The notes beneath the pieces were generated by a model, which searched no databases, was not told where the DNA came from, and worked only from the letters and a program-made list of their open reading frames with translations. Shown here piece after piece: positions 1 to 7,790 of a DNA stretch of 64,000 bases. A program made the translations under genes and the position numbers. The stretch is from an uncultured Bacilli bacterium (GTDB taxonomy: Bacteria; Bacillota_I; Bacilli_A; RF39; UBA660): NCBI GenBank assembly GCA_934086485.1, contig CAKOIF010000001.1, forward strand, positions 1 to 64,000. Direction: 5' to 3'. The stretch's first letter is position 1, and each line of letters starts with the position of its first letter.

Positions 1-213
1 ACTGAATATTCAAATATTGATATTGCTCTTGAAAAACAATTTATGGAAACTGATGCTACTGAAGCTTTAGAGGAAAATTTAATGGATGAGAAACCTGAAG
101 TTAAAGATGAACCTAAAACTGAAGATGTAAAAGAAAAAGTAAATATTGAAGAAGTTCAAACTCAAGCAGAGGAAGTAGAAACTGAAGAAACAAATGAAGA
201 AGAAACAAATTAG
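1..213 (+). CDS. C-terminal end of an acidic protein (partial)
   Basis: Only the last 70 codons are in the window, so the start and main domain are unseen. The visible part is strongly acidic and rich in Glu, Asp, Thr and Lys, ending in repeated EE(T)N-type units, so it is probably a disordered tail. It reads in frame 1 without interruption to TAG and is followed directly by a terminator that overlaps the stop codon. Acidic C-terminal tails occur on several housekeeping proteins of Bacilli, but nothing here identifies the family and I do not name it. It ends its transcription unit; the next gene has its own promoter. Confidence 0.75.
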   Translation, partial: TEYSNIDIALEKQFMETDATEALEENLMDEKPEVKDEPKTEDVKEKVNIEEVQTQAEEVETEETNEEETN

Positions 214-226
214 TTTCTTCTTTTTT
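197..226 (+). terminator. Rho-independent terminator
   Basis: A 10-bp perfect stem (AAGAAGAAAC / GTTTCTTCTT) with a six-base loop runs into a T tract. The TAG stop of the preceding gene lies in the loop and 3' arm. Confidence 0.85.
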
Positions 227-230
227 ATAT

Positions 231-299
231 CTTAAAAAATGTATATTGAAAACCTTAAAAAGTGTATAGTAAAAATCTTAAAAAATGTATAGTAAACAT
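231..299 (+). repeat. Three tandem 23-bp repeats upstream of a promoter
   Basis: Three direct repeats with an exact 23-bp period start at 231, 254 and 277. Each begins CTTAAAAA(A/G)TGTATA and ends in an A-rich stretch. They abut the TTGACA -35 box at 299, so they could be activator or repressor binding sites or an UP-like A-tract array. The 23-bp period is close to two helical turns, which would put the sites on roughly the same DNA face. Confidence 0.8.
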
Positions 300-326
300 T
301 GACAAAAGATAAAAATGTGATATCAT
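299..326 (+). promoter_or_regulatory. SigA-type promoter for the DUF4143 ATPase
   Basis: TTGACA (299-304) and TATCAT (321-326) are separated by 16 bp and lie about 20 bp before the ATG at 347. The three 23-bp repeats are immediately upstream. Confidence 0.6.
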
Positions 327-346
327 TAAAGTAGGTTGGTGATAAT

Positions 347-1618
347 ATGAATTACAATGAAAATGAATATTTAGAAAGATTAATTGAGAAAAATTTTATT
401 GAGTATTTAAACACTTTTGGTGCTGTTTCAGTTGAGGGTCCTAAATGGTGTGGTAAGACCTGGACCTCATCAAAATTTGCAAAAAGTAGAGTTTTTTTAG
501 ATGATGAAGATGTTAAAGCACAGGCATTAATAGATCCTAATTTAATTTTAGATAAAGAAAAACCTGAATTAATTGATGAATGGCATTTGGTACCAAAAGT
601 ATGGGATAAAGTAAGAAGAAAATGTGATGAAACTACTAATAATGGAAATTATATTTTAACTTGTTCTACTCAATTAAATGATGAAAAAAATAAAGAAATA
701 TTTCATTCTGGTGCTGGTAGAATTGGAAAAATAAATATGTATACAATGAGTTTGTTTGAATCTAAAGATTCTGATGGTAAGGCATCTTTGATGAATATGT
801 ATAATGATGTTCAAAAAAATTGTTCAACCGATAAAAAAGATTTACAGACAATTGCTAAACTCATTCTTCGTGGCGGTTGGCCAAGAAATTTAGATAATGA
901 TAATTATTTATTAATTCCAAAAAACTATATCAAATCTATTATAGATAAAGATATAAATGATGATAAAAAAAGAGATAGAAATAAAATGTTGATGCTTTTA
1001 ATGTCACTAGCTAGAAATGAATCTACTATTGCAAATAACAACACTCTATTAAATGATATAGAAACTTATTCAAATAATGATGAAATGTTAGAAAGTAGAA
1101 TAACTTTAAATGATTATTTAGATGTACTAGATAGATTAAATTTGATAGAAAATCAACCAGCATACTCATCAAATTATAGAAGCCCAGAAAGACTTGGTAA
1201 ATCATCTAAAAGACATTTTACGGATCCATCTCTTGCTTGTGCTGTGCTTAATCTAAATGTTGACAAATTAATTAATGATATTAAAACTTTTGGATTTATG
1301 TTTGAATCTTTAGTTGAAAGAGACTTAAGAATATATATGGAATATTTAAATGGAAAGTTATATCACTTTAGAGATAATGTTTCAGGTTTAGAGGTTGATT
1401 CAATTCTTGAGTTTGAAAGTGGTGAATATGCTGCAGTGGAAATTAAATTAGGTGGTATCGATGCAATCAATGAGGCAAAGAAAAATTTATTAAAATTTCA
1501 CGATAATATGGTAAAAAAGCCAAAGTTTATGTGCATAATTACTGGAACTTTTAATGCAGTTGCAAAAGATCCTGAAACAGGTATTTATATCTTGCCAATT
1601 ACCTCTTTAAAACCATAA
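347..1618 (+). CDS. AAA-type ATP-binding protein with DUF4143 C-terminal domain
   Basis: This 423-residue protein has the layout of the widespread AAA_14/DUF4143 family. An N-terminal P-loop reads GPKWCGKTW near residues 31-39, where the usual GxxxxGK[ST] is kept with Thr. A Walker B-like LIDEWH lies near residue 75. The C-terminal region, GFMFESLVERDLR then EVDSIL and AAVEIKLGG, looks like the PD-(D/E)XK-like core of DUF4143, with D, E and K in the expected order. The family is common in gut bacteria and archaea but has no settled function. The gene is monocistronic, with its own promoter and a strong GGTTGGTGATAAT ribosome site. The tandem repeats before the promoter suggest specific regulation, possibly by its own product. 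Confidence 0.88.
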   Translation: MNYNENEYLERLIEKNFIEYLNTFGAVSVEGPKWCGKTWTSSKFAKSRVFLDDEDVKAQALIDPNLILDKEKPELIDEWHLVPKVWDKVRRKCDETTNNGNYILTCSTQLNDEKNKEIFHSGAGRIGKINMYTMSLFESKDSDGKASLMNMYNDVQKNCSTDKKDLQTIAKLILRGGWPRNLDNDNYLLIPKNYIKSIIDKDINDDKKRDRNKMLMLLMSLARNESTIANNNTLLNDIETYSNNDEMLESRITLNDYLDVLDRLNLIENQPAYSSNYRSPERLGKSSKRHFTDPSLACAVLNLNVDKLINDIKTFGFMFESLVERDLRIYMEYLNGKLYHFRDNVSGLEVDSILEFESGEYAAVEIKLGGIDAINEAKKNLLKFHDNMVKKPKFMCIITGTFNAVAKDPETGIYILPITSLKP

Positions 1619-1656
1619 TTATTTATAGTATAATATTAATTACCTAAGGAGGGTTT

Positions 1657-1890
1657 ATGGAATATACTGAAGATGAGTTAAAACATTATAAAGATATGCT
1701 TGAATATGGCCTTTTAATTAGACAAGATGAAATTAATCGTTATAATAACCAAATTTATGAATGTATGCGAAATGGTCAATTTTTAATGATACCTTACATT
1801 AAAAGAAAAATTTATAATTGTGAGAAAGTTATTGATGAAATAAAAGATACACTTTTAAATTTAGAGCAAACTTATGGGAAGGGAAGATAA
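1657..1890 (+). CDS. Small helical protein of unknown function (77 aa)
   Basis: The gene starts after a good AAGGAGGG ribosome site. The protein is charged and predicted almost wholly helical, with heptad-like spacing of Leu/Ile (for example in YIKRKIYNCEKVIDEIKDTL), so a short coiled coil is likely. There is no signal peptide or membrane segment. A TATAAT-like hexamer at 1629-1634 could be its own -10 box. It overlaps the next small gene region by one ribosome site and the two probably form a two-gene operon. I do not recognise the family; the small, paired, helical character could suit a regulator or a structural partner, but nothing proves that. Confidence 0.7.
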   Translation: MEYTEDELKHYKDMLEYGLLIRQDEINRYNNQIYECMRNGQFLMIPYIKRKIYNCEKVIDEIKDTLLNLEQTYGKGR

Positions 1891-1891
1891 T

Positions 1892-2149
1892 ATGAATAGT
1901 TTTACTGAGGAAGAAAAACAAAAAATTAATTATTTAAAAAGAAGACTTTTAGAACTTTATGGAAAATGTGATAGTTCTACAGAAGTTGCTTGTAAAATAG
2001 CAATAGTTCATAAATTATTTATGGATCTTTTCGAAGAAAAAACTAGTGACATAAGATATATTGATATGAAACTTAATTTAATCTATGATTTAGTTTGTGA
2101 ATGTGAAAATGAATTAAGTCTTTATGAAGATAGTAAACTAAAAATGTAA
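1892..2149 (+). CDS. Small helical protein of unknown function (85 aa)
   Basis: I start this at the ATG at 1892 because GGGAAGGGAAG sits directly upstream. An ATG at 1874 in the same frame lies inside the previous gene and lacks a site. The product is helical and charged, with a LKRRLLELYGK basic segment and several Cys residues (positions about 27, 34, 69 and 71). It has no membrane segment. It is translationally coupled to the gene before it, whose stop is only two bases upstream, and is followed by a terminator. Similar size, composition and adjacency suggest the two proteins may be distant relatives or interact; function unknown. Confidence 0.65.
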   Translation: MNSFTEEEKQKINYLKRRLLELYGKCDSSTEVACKIAIVHKLFMDLFEEKTSDIRYIDMKLNLIYDLVCECENELSLYEDSKLKM

Positions 2150-2164
2150 ACTATCTTTTTTTTT
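2129..2164 (+). terminator. Rho-independent terminator
   Basis: GATAGT (2129-2134) pairs with ACTATC (2150-2155), followed by eight to nine T residues. The stem starts inside the last codons of the 85-residue protein. Confidence 0.75.
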
Positions 2165-2202
2165 AAGTCAAAATCATATATAATATTTTATAGGTGATAA
2201 TG

Positions 2203-3333
2203 ATGGATAAAAAAATATATGAAAATATGCGTAAACATAATAAATATTTAAGTGATTATGCTTGCACTGATGATAAAGTAATTAGATTCGAAGAGGAATC
2301 CGAAGATTTTAGACCAGGTTTTTTTAGGGATATAGATAGAATTATTTATTCACTATCTTATGTAAGATATATGGATAAAACTCAAGTTTTTACTGAAACT
2401 AAAAATGATCATATTCAAAAAAGAATGATTCATGTGCAGTATGTATCTAAAATTGCAAGAACTATAGGAAGAGCCCTTAATTTAAATGAGGATTTAATCG
2501 AGGCTGCTGCCCTTGGCCATGACCTTGGACACACACCTTTTGGACATGTAGGTGAAAGAGTTTTAAATGAAATAAGTAAAGAAGTAGGCGAAGGATATTT
2601 TATGCATAACATAAATAGTGTTAGATACCTAATGTTTGTTGAAAACTATGGTAAAGGTCAAAATATTAGCCTTCAGGTGCTTGATGGAATAATGTGTCAT
2701 AATGGTGAACTAGTATCAAATGAATATTATATTAAACCAAAAACTAAAGAAGATTTTTTAAAGGAATATTTTGAATCTTATAAATCTTTAGAGGTAGCAA
2801 AATATTTAAGGCCAATGACCCTTGAGGGTTGTATAGTAAGAATAAGTGATATAATTGCTTATTTAGGAAGAGATATCGAAGATGGTGTAAGAATGGGACT
2901 TGTATCTTTCGAAGAAATTCCCAAAGAAATAGTAAATGTTTTAGGTAAAACTAATAGAGAAATAGTTAATACAATAATTACTGATATAATAACTGAAAGT
3001 GAAGGTAAAAGTTATATAAAAATGAGTGATGAAGTATTCAATGCAATTTCTAAATTAAAGGATTTCAACTATGAACATATTTATGGTAAAGCCTATACAG
3101 TTAAAGAAAGGGAGCTTATTAATAAAATGTTTAGAACAGTCTTTGATGGCTATTTAAATGATTTAAAAACTAAAAATTATAATAGCCCAATATTTTATTC
3201 TTACTTAAATAATATGGATGAAAAATATTTAGAAAGTTCTAATGAAAGAATAGTACTTGATTATATATCTGGTATGACTGATGATTATTTTATATCATCT
3301 TATAAAAAAATTTGTTTAAATAAAGAAAATTAA
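2203..3333 (+). CDS. dgt: dGTPase-like HD-domain deoxynucleotide triphosphohydrolase
   Basis: The protein matches the dGTP triphosphohydrolase-like HD family. The metal-binding pattern is an early His in RMIHVQYV, the HD pair in AALGHDLGHTPFGHVGE (about residues 102-117 of the product) and a later Asp in RISDIIAYLGRDIED. Members hydrolyse dNTPs to nucleoside and triphosphate, or act as regulated phosphohydrolases. The length (about 376 residues) is normal for the short Gram-positive group. I start at 2203 because AGGTGAT at 2192-2198 gives good spacing; an ATG at 2200 and a GTG at 2194 are alternatives. TATAAT near 2180 may be its -10 box. The ymfF-like gene follows 25 bp later with its own strong ribosome site, so co-transcription is likely. 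Confidence 0.85.
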   Translation: MDKKIYENMRKHNKYLSDYACTDDKVIRFEEESEDFRPGFFRDIDRIIYSLSYVRYMDKTQVFTETKNDHIQKRMIHVQYVSKIARTIGRALNLNEDLIEAAALGHDLGHTPFGHVGERVLNEISKEVGEGYFMHNINSVRYLMFVENYGKGQNISLQVLDGIMCHNGELVSNEYYIKPKTKEDFLKEYFESYKSLEVAKYLRPMTLEGCIVRISDIIAYLGRDIEDGVRMGLVSFEEIPKEIVNVLGKTNREIVNTIITDIITESEGKSYIKMSDEVFNAISKLKDFNYEHIYGKAYTVKERELINKMFRTVFDGYLNDLKTKNYNSPIFYSYLNNMDEKYLESSNERIVLDYISGMTDDYFISSYKKICLNKEN

Positions 3334-3358
3334 TACATAATAATTAAGAAGGAGAGTT

Positions 3359-4618
3359 ATGGAATATAATACTATAGATAAAAATTCATATAAAATTCAT
3401 ACTTTAAAATACGATAGATTTAAAACTAGTGATATTGAGGTTGTATTTAGATTTAAAACTGATAAAGAAAGATTTCCTATTGTAAGTCTTTTGTGTGAGG
3501 TAATGGGAACTTGTAATAAACATTATGATTCACTTAGAAATTTAGCTCTTAAAAAAGAGGATTTATATAATATTTATTATAATACAGGTATAAGTAGAAA
3601 AGGATATGTTACCTCACTCACATTTAGAGTAAATTTTATTAATCCAGAATATATGAGTGAAAAAGATTATTTAGAAAATGTAATAAAATTTTTATTTGAT
3701 ATGATATTATTTCCTAATGTAAAAAATAATGAATTTGAAAAGGTTTCTTTTGAAAATGGTAAAAATGAACTTTACCTTGATATTGATAGTACGAAAGAAA
3801 ATGCAATGCAACTTGCTTTTGATAATGCTTTTGATATTCTTGATAAAAATTCAATATCTTCTTTATCAGTAACTGGTACTAAAGAGGAAGTTAAGGCTAT
3901 AACTAGGGAAGCATTATATAAAGAATATTTATATATAATGCAAAATAGTATTGTTGATATCTTTGTAATGGGTAATTTAGATATGAATAAGTCAGTATCT
4001 TTAATCAAAGATAATTATCATAATAACAGAGTAAATTATATAAATTTTAATTATTATGTAAAAAATATTGAAAGAAAGAAACCAATAGTTAAAATGGATG
4101 AATCTACATTTAAACAATCATCTTTAGTAATGCTTTATAATATTAATGATATTACTGAGGAAGAAAGAAGAAGTGTATACCCAGTATTTAATTACATTAT
4201 AGGCTCTGGAGGACTATCCTCAAAACTATATAAATATTTACGCGAAGAAAATGGTTTATGCTATAGGGTATCAAGTGTTTTAAATGTTTTTGATAATGTT
4301 TTTGAGGTAGATGTTTCACTTAGTAAGGAAAATATTGATAAAGCTGTTTCCTTAATAAAGAAAAGCGTAAGTGAAATGGTTAAGGGTAAGTTTACCGAGG
4401 AAGATGTAAATGATGCTATAAACAATATAATAAATAATATTGAATTAAATTCAAATAGTCAATCAGGAATAAATAATAACTATATTTCACAAAAATTTGT
4501 AAATGATTATACATTCGAAGAAAAAAAAGAACATATAAAAAATGTTACTAAAAGTGATATTATTACTTTTGCAAAAAAATTAAAATTAAATGTAGTTTAT
4601 GCTTTGTGTGAGGATTAA
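3359..4618 (+). CDS. ymfF: M16-family peptidase-like protein, inactive partner (YmfF-like)
   Basis: This 419-residue protein has the fold signature of M16 (insulinase/pitrilysin) peptidases, including the C-terminal half motif GSGGLSSKLYKYLREENGLCYRVSS. It lacks the zinc-binding HxxEH of the N-terminal half. In Bacilli such a non-catalytic M16 protein (YmfF) is encoded beside an active one (YmfH), and the pair probably works as a heterodimeric clam-shell peptidase. Here the next gene, overlapping or touching its end, does carry HxxEH, so the pairing is preserved. The ribosome site AAGGAGAG is strong. Substrate unknown; related pairs process peptides during bacteriocin maturation or peptide turnover. 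Confidence 0.85.
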   Translation: MEYNTIDKNSYKIHTLKYDRFKTSDIEVVFRFKTDKERFPIVSLLCEVMGTCNKHYDSLRNLALKKEDLYNIYYNTGISRKGYVTSLTFRVNFINPEYMSEKDYLENVIKFLFDMILFPNVKNNEFEKVSFENGKNELYLDIDSTKENAMQLAFDNAFDILDKNSISSLSVTGTKEEVKAITREALYKEYLYIMQNSIVDIFVMGNLDMNKSVSLIKDNYHNNRVNYINFNYYVKNIERKKPIVKMDESTFKQSSLVMLYNINDITEEERRSVYPVFNYIIGSGGLSSKLYKYLREENGLCYRVSSVLNVFDNVFEVDVSLSKENIDKAVSLIKKSVSEMVKGKFTEEDVNDAINNIINNIELNSNSQSGINNNYISQKFVNDYTFEEKKEHIKNVTKSDIITFAKKLKLNVVYALCED

Positions 4619-4619
4619 A

Positions 4620-5894
4620 ATGGAAAAAATTAAAATAGAAAGAACAGATGAAATAGTTTATCATCATAAATTAGACTGTGGTCTTAATATTTATATTTGG
4701 GAGTGTAAAGAATCTAGTGATATTAACTTAACTTTAACTGTTAAATATGGTAGTTTGCACACTAGTTTTGAGGTAAATAAAAATAATATTAAAGTACCAA
4801 ATGGAATGGCTCATTTCTTAGAGCATATTAAATTTAATGAAGAGGGTGGAAAAACCGCACATGATTATTTTTATAAAATTGGAAGTTATGTAAATGCTTA
4901 TACAACCTTTGATCATACATGTTATGAAGTTACCACAAACGATAATTTAAAAGATAATTTAAATCATTTATTATACTTTGTTAATAACGATTATTTTACA
5001 AAAGAGCTTATAAGTAAAGAAAAACCAATTATTATTGAGGAAGCCAAAATGACTAAAAATAATCCCTTTAATGAAGGATATTTTGAACTTCTTAATAATA
5101 TTTATAAATATGATAATCATAAGTATTTAATTACTGGTGATGAAGAAGATATAAAAAGTATTAGTATAGAGGATGCTAAAAATGTATTTGATGCTTTTTA
5201 TCATCCAGAAAATATGTTTTTAGTTGTAACTGGTAATGTAAATCATTATGAAGTAATAAAACTTTGTGAGGACTTTTATGAAAGCTATGATAAGAAATAT
5301 TTAAATCCAAAGATAATTTCTATGAAAGAACCTAAAAAAGTTAATATTCCTTCTTCAGTAATAAGTACCAATGTTACAAAAGAAAACCTTTATTATGGTT
5401 TAAAAATAGATAAAAAGAAATATAAAGATTATAGCAAGTTAGAACTTAGTATGTATATGAATATACTTCTTAGAAATAATTTTAGTGGTACATCAGAGTT
5501 TTATGAACATATTCGTAATAACCATTTAGTTGATGATTTTTCTTATACTTTTACCCAAAATGATGATTATGCTTTAATTTTATTTGAAGCAGTTACATCT
5601 TATGCTAAAAAACTTATTGAACTTTTAAAAGAGAAACTTAATAATTTAGAAATTAATGAAAATGATTTTAATCGCAAGAAAAAAGTTTTTATTGCAAATG
5701 CAATAGTGGATTTTGAAAATGCTTATCAAGTTAATAATGAAATAAGATCTAGCATCTTAAAATATAATAAAATGATTAATGATATACCATCCTCAATTGA
5801 AAATTTAAAATTTGATAAATTTGCTAAAGTAAAAGATAATCTAGGTAATGAAACCGCTTATGTTATTTTAAAACCAATAAAAAAAGAAGAGTGA
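4620..5894 (+). CDS. ymfH: M16-family zinc peptidase (YmfH-like)
   Basis: The active partner of the M16 pair. The zinc site reads AHFLEHIKF (inverted HxxEH, about residues 62-70), and the downstream Glu ligand is in the conserved IIIEEAKM segment about 75 residues later. I start at 4620 because GAGGA lies directly before that ATG and the preceding gene stops at 4618, which implies translational coupling. The stop codon TGA sits inside a terminator hairpin shared with the convergent rpsD gene. The length (424 residues) is typical. It most likely acts with the YmfF-like protein in the cytoplasm or at the membrane; there is no signal peptide. Confidence 0.88.
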   Translation: MEKIKIERTDEIVYHHKLDCGLNIYIWECKESSDINLTLTVKYGSLHTSFEVNKNNIKVPNGMAHFLEHIKFNEEGGKTAHDYFYKIGSYVNAYTTFDHTCYEVTTNDNLKDNLNHLLYFVNNDYFTKELISKEKPIIIEEAKMTKNNPFNEGYFELLNNIYKYDNHKYLITGDEEDIKSISIEDAKNVFDAFYHPENMFLVVTGNVNHYEVIKLCEDFYESYDKKYLNPKIISMKEPKKVNIPSSVISTNVTKENLYYGLKIDKKKYKDYSKLELSMYMNILLRNNFSGTSEFYEHIRNNHLVDDFSYTFTQNDDYALILFEAVTSYAKKLIELLKEKLNNLEINENDFNRKKKVFIANAIVDFENAYQVNNEIRSSILKYNKMINDIPSSIENLKFDKFAKVKDNLGNETAYVILKPIKKEE

Positions 5895-5907
5895 TCTTCT
5901 TTTTTTA
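5878..5907. terminator. Bidirectional terminator between ymfH and rpsD
   Basis: AAAAAGAAGA pairs with TCTTCTTTTT around a GTGA loop that includes the ymfH stop. A and T tracts on either side let it serve both convergent genes. Confidence 0.8.
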
Positions 5908-6510
5908 TTATCTATTGTAGAACTCAACGATTAATTGTTCATTAATTTCTTGATTTAATTCACTTCTGTCTGGAATTCTAACATATTTTCCAGTAAGTTT
6001 TTTAGAATCAAATTCTACATAAGCAGGAGTTTTAATTCCTAGTTCAATAGTTTCTCTAATACCAGCATGGTTTAAAGAATTTTCTTTAACTGAAATTACA
6101 TCTCCAGGTTTACAAGTATATGATGGAATGTCAACTTTAACATCATTTACTAAAATGTGTCCGTGGTTAACAATTTGTCTTGCAGCTCTTCTTGTTCTAG
6201 CAAGTCCCATACGATAAACTAAATTATCAAGTCTTGATTCAAGTAATACTAGTAAGTTTTCACCAGCAATACCATGCATTTTAGATGCTCTATCAAATAC
6301 TTTTCTAAATTGTTTTTCAGTAAGTCCATACATAACTCTAACTTTTTGTTTTTCTTGAAGTTGGATTCCATATTCACTTAATTTTCTTCTTTTGTCTTTT
6401 CCGTGTGCACCTGGTGCATAAGGTCTTTTTGCAAGTTCTTTACCAGTTTCAAGTGTAGAGAAACCATATCTTCTTGATTTTTTGTATGTAGATCCTGTAT
6501 ATCTAGCCAT
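5908..6510 (-). CDS. rpsD: 30S ribosomal protein S4
   Basis: S4 is a primary 16S rRNA-binding protein that nucleates 30S assembly. The 200-residue length and the full pattern fit the family: N-terminal MARYTGSTYKKSRRYG, the KRRKLSEYGIQLQEKQKVR segment, and the S4 RNA-binding domain (LESRLDNLVYRMGLARTRR and VNHGHILVNDVKVDIPSY, about residues 88-150). The N-terminus has no zinc-binding cysteines. As in Bacilli, the gene stands alone with its own promoter and a ~150-nt leader. In Firmicutes S4 represses its own mRNA through such a leader. The ribosome site AAGGAGG is strong. Confidence 0.98.
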   Translation of the reverse strand: MARYTGSTYKKSRRYGFSTLETGKELAKRPYAPGAHGKDKRRKLSEYGIQLQEKQKVRVMYGLTEKQFRKVFDRASKMHGIAGENLLVLLESRLDNLVYRMGLARTRRAARQIVNHGHILVNDVKVDIPSYTCKPGDVISVKENSLNHAGIRETIELGIKTPAYVEFDSKKLTGKYVRIPDRSELNQEINEQLIVEFYNR

Positions 6511-6664
6511 ATCTATTTTCCTCCTTTCATATATTACAAATAAAAAGATAGGTATTAATTTAGTATAGGGAGTTTACAATAATTTCATCTTAGGCAGAAG
6601 ATTACTTTATTTTGAAGTAAACACATTATACAAATTAATATCACTGCCAATTTAAATTGCATAA
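6511..6664 (-). promoter_or_regulatory. rpsD 5' leader, probable S4 autoregulatory RNA
   Basis: About 150 nt of untranslated RNA separate the promoter from the rpsD ribosome site. In Bacilli the lone rpsD gene has an S4-binding leader that autoregulates translation, and length and position fit. I cannot confirm the known pseudoknot by eye, so this is by position and family precedent. Confidence 0.5.
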
Positions 6665-6666
6665 TT

Positions 6667-6695
6667 ATTATAAGATTTATATACTTTAATGTCAA
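6667..6695 (-). promoter_or_regulatory. SigA-type promoter of rpsD
   Basis: On the minus strand, TTGACA (6695-6690) and TATAAT (6672-6667) are both perfect, separated by 17 bp. They lie at the head of the long rpsD leader. Confidence 0.85.
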
Positions 6696-6703
6696 GTATT
6701 TCA

Positions 6704-6727
6704 TAAAAAAACCTACATAAAGTAGGG
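6704..6727 (-). terminator. Rho-independent terminator, minus strand
   Basis: On the minus strand CCTAC-TTTAT-GTAGG is followed by seven T. It ends transcription coming from the KilA-N remnant or tRNA-Arg, just before the rpsD promoter. Confidence 0.75.
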
Positions 6728-6797
6728 GGTTTTCCTTAACTATTGCCATAGATTAAAAATACAAATATTAAATTTGAAAATAAATTAACTTTTTTAA

Positions 6798-7088
6798 TTA
6801 CTTAATATCAATTAAATTTTTATTTAAAGTTTCTAATTCTTTAATTGTTTTATCATTTTCTAATTAAAATTATCAAAGGTTGTAAATTCGTGACCTTTAT
6901 ATTTTTTTATTGTTTACACATAAGCCTAAATAAGCAATAACATCTTTATTTTTCATCCAAGTTTGTATTGATATCTTTGGTTCCACCAAATTTACATATC
7001 TCGCTAAGCTTATTAGCAAGATAAATTCTTTATTGTTTATGGTTATTACTTTAATTTTAGTATTATTAACATCTAATTCTAATTTCAT
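6798..7088 (-). pseudogene. Decayed KilA-N domain gene
   Basis: The first 63 codons read as the start of a KilA-N domain: an LLISLARYVN core, VEPKISIQTWMKNKDVIAYLG, matching the family pattern of a DNA-binding domain of phage and mobile genes. The frame then stops at 6899 in an A-rich run. A one-base shift restores a stretch (YKGHEFTTFDNFN) that again ends in TAG, and a further shift gives a short helical tail ending at 6798. At least two frameshifts and one stop indicate a degraded remnant. It lies between tRNA-Arg and rpsD, consistent with an old integration next to a tRNA. Confidence 0.6.
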
Positions 7089-7142
7089 GTTATTGTATAT
7101 TAAAACTCGAAACTTTTTATTAGATCGAGTTAATTACCAATT

Positions 7143-7219
7143 TGGCGTCCTCGGGGGGATTTGAACCTCTGACCTACCCCTTAGGAGGGGGTCGCTCTAT
7201 CCAGCTGAGCTACGAGGAC
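7143..7219 (-). tRNA. tRNA-Arg (anticodon CCT)
   Basis: A full cloverleaf reads on the minus strand. The acceptor stem is GTCCTCG / CGAGGAC, the D stem GCTC / GAGC, and the anticodon stem ACCCC / GGGGT around CTCCTAA, giving anticodon CCT (reads AGG). The CCA end is encoded (7145-7143). The T arm AGAGG-TTCAAAT-CCCCC has two A-C mismatches in its five-pair stem, which is unusual. The TTCAAAT loop itself is normal. Confidence 0.93.
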
Positions 7220-7230
7220 AAGATGCTATA

Positions 7231-7350
7231 TTATAAAAACATATAGCAAATTAGAAATACGATTACAGCCGCTAAAACAGCAGTTACCATAAGTAGGGCA
7301 TAAAACTTACTTTTTTCAATCATTTCTGGTTTCTTAGTACTTTTTTTCAT
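7231..7350 (-). CDS. 39-residue single-pass membrane protein
   Basis: A short reading frame starts at ATG 7350 behind AAAGGGATTG and ends 11 bp before the tRNA-Arg gene on the same strand. The product has a basic N-terminus (KKSTKKPEMIEKSK), then one hydrophobic helix from about residue 17 to the end (ALLMVTAVLAAVIVFLICY). This resembles small Bacilli membrane proteins such as SecE-like or sporulation small membrane proteins, but I recognise no family. It could be co-transcribed with tRNA-Arg. The clean ribosome site and typical topology support a real gene. Confidence 0.5.
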   Translation of the reverse strand: MKKSTKKPEMIEKSKFYALLMVTAVLAAVIVFLICYMFL

Positions 7351-7461
7351 TTTCAATCCCTTTCTATAAGCATTATAACATATATTTATTTATTTTTTAA
7401 GCCTAATACTTTTATTTTCTATCTTTTTCATGTCTTATTTTGACATGTTTTGTCGAAGTCC

Positions 7462-7489
7462 TTGCAATCATAAATTTTATATGTATAAT
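7462..7489 (+). promoter_or_regulatory. Conserved promoter of module copy A
   Basis: TTGCAA (7462-7467) and TATAAT (7484-7489) are 16 bp apart. The same boxes and spacing occur in copy B. The inverted repeat CATGTC / GACATG at 7429-7447 lies just upstream and could be an operator. Confidence 0.7.
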
Positions 7490-7586
7490 AACTACTCGAA
7501 CGTGCTGGAAATGGCGTTACCTTCTTAATTTTTTCTAGGGGTTTTGGTGCACCAAGATTTTTCGCTAGACGAAAGGAGGAATGTAA

Positions 7587-7739
7587 ATGAGAAAAAAGAA
7601 CCTCGTAAGAGTAGTAATTTTGATTATCGTTTTATTATTCTGGAATAGCTACTCAGAATATATAAAACGCGCCGTCCAGATTATGATAGAAATCATTATG
7701 TGGTTATTCCATATTTTGAAATCTATTATAGCCGGATAG
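7587..7739 (+). CDS. 50-residue basic/hydrophobic small membrane protein, copy A
   Basis: The gene starts at ATG 7587, seven bases after AAAGGAGG. The product begins MRKKNLVRVV, continues with a hydrophobic helix (about residues 9-19), then a polar SYSEYIKRA turn and a second amphipathic or hydrophobic helix to the C-terminal Gly. It aligns without gaps over all 50 residues to the product at 36326-36478. I count 20 identities and many conservative changes, while the ribosome site and leader are almost the same. That pattern shows both copies are translated and selected. The size and charge-then-helix design match type I toxins, holin-like peptides and small membrane regulators; the toxin reading is inference. 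Confidence 0.7.
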   Translation: MRKKNLVRVVILIIVLLFWNSYSEYIKRAVQIMIEIIMWLFHILKSIIAG

Positions 7740-7790
7740 CGCTATCATCTTATTTTGGTAACGCGAACTTCCTTCACGTTCCTATTTATA

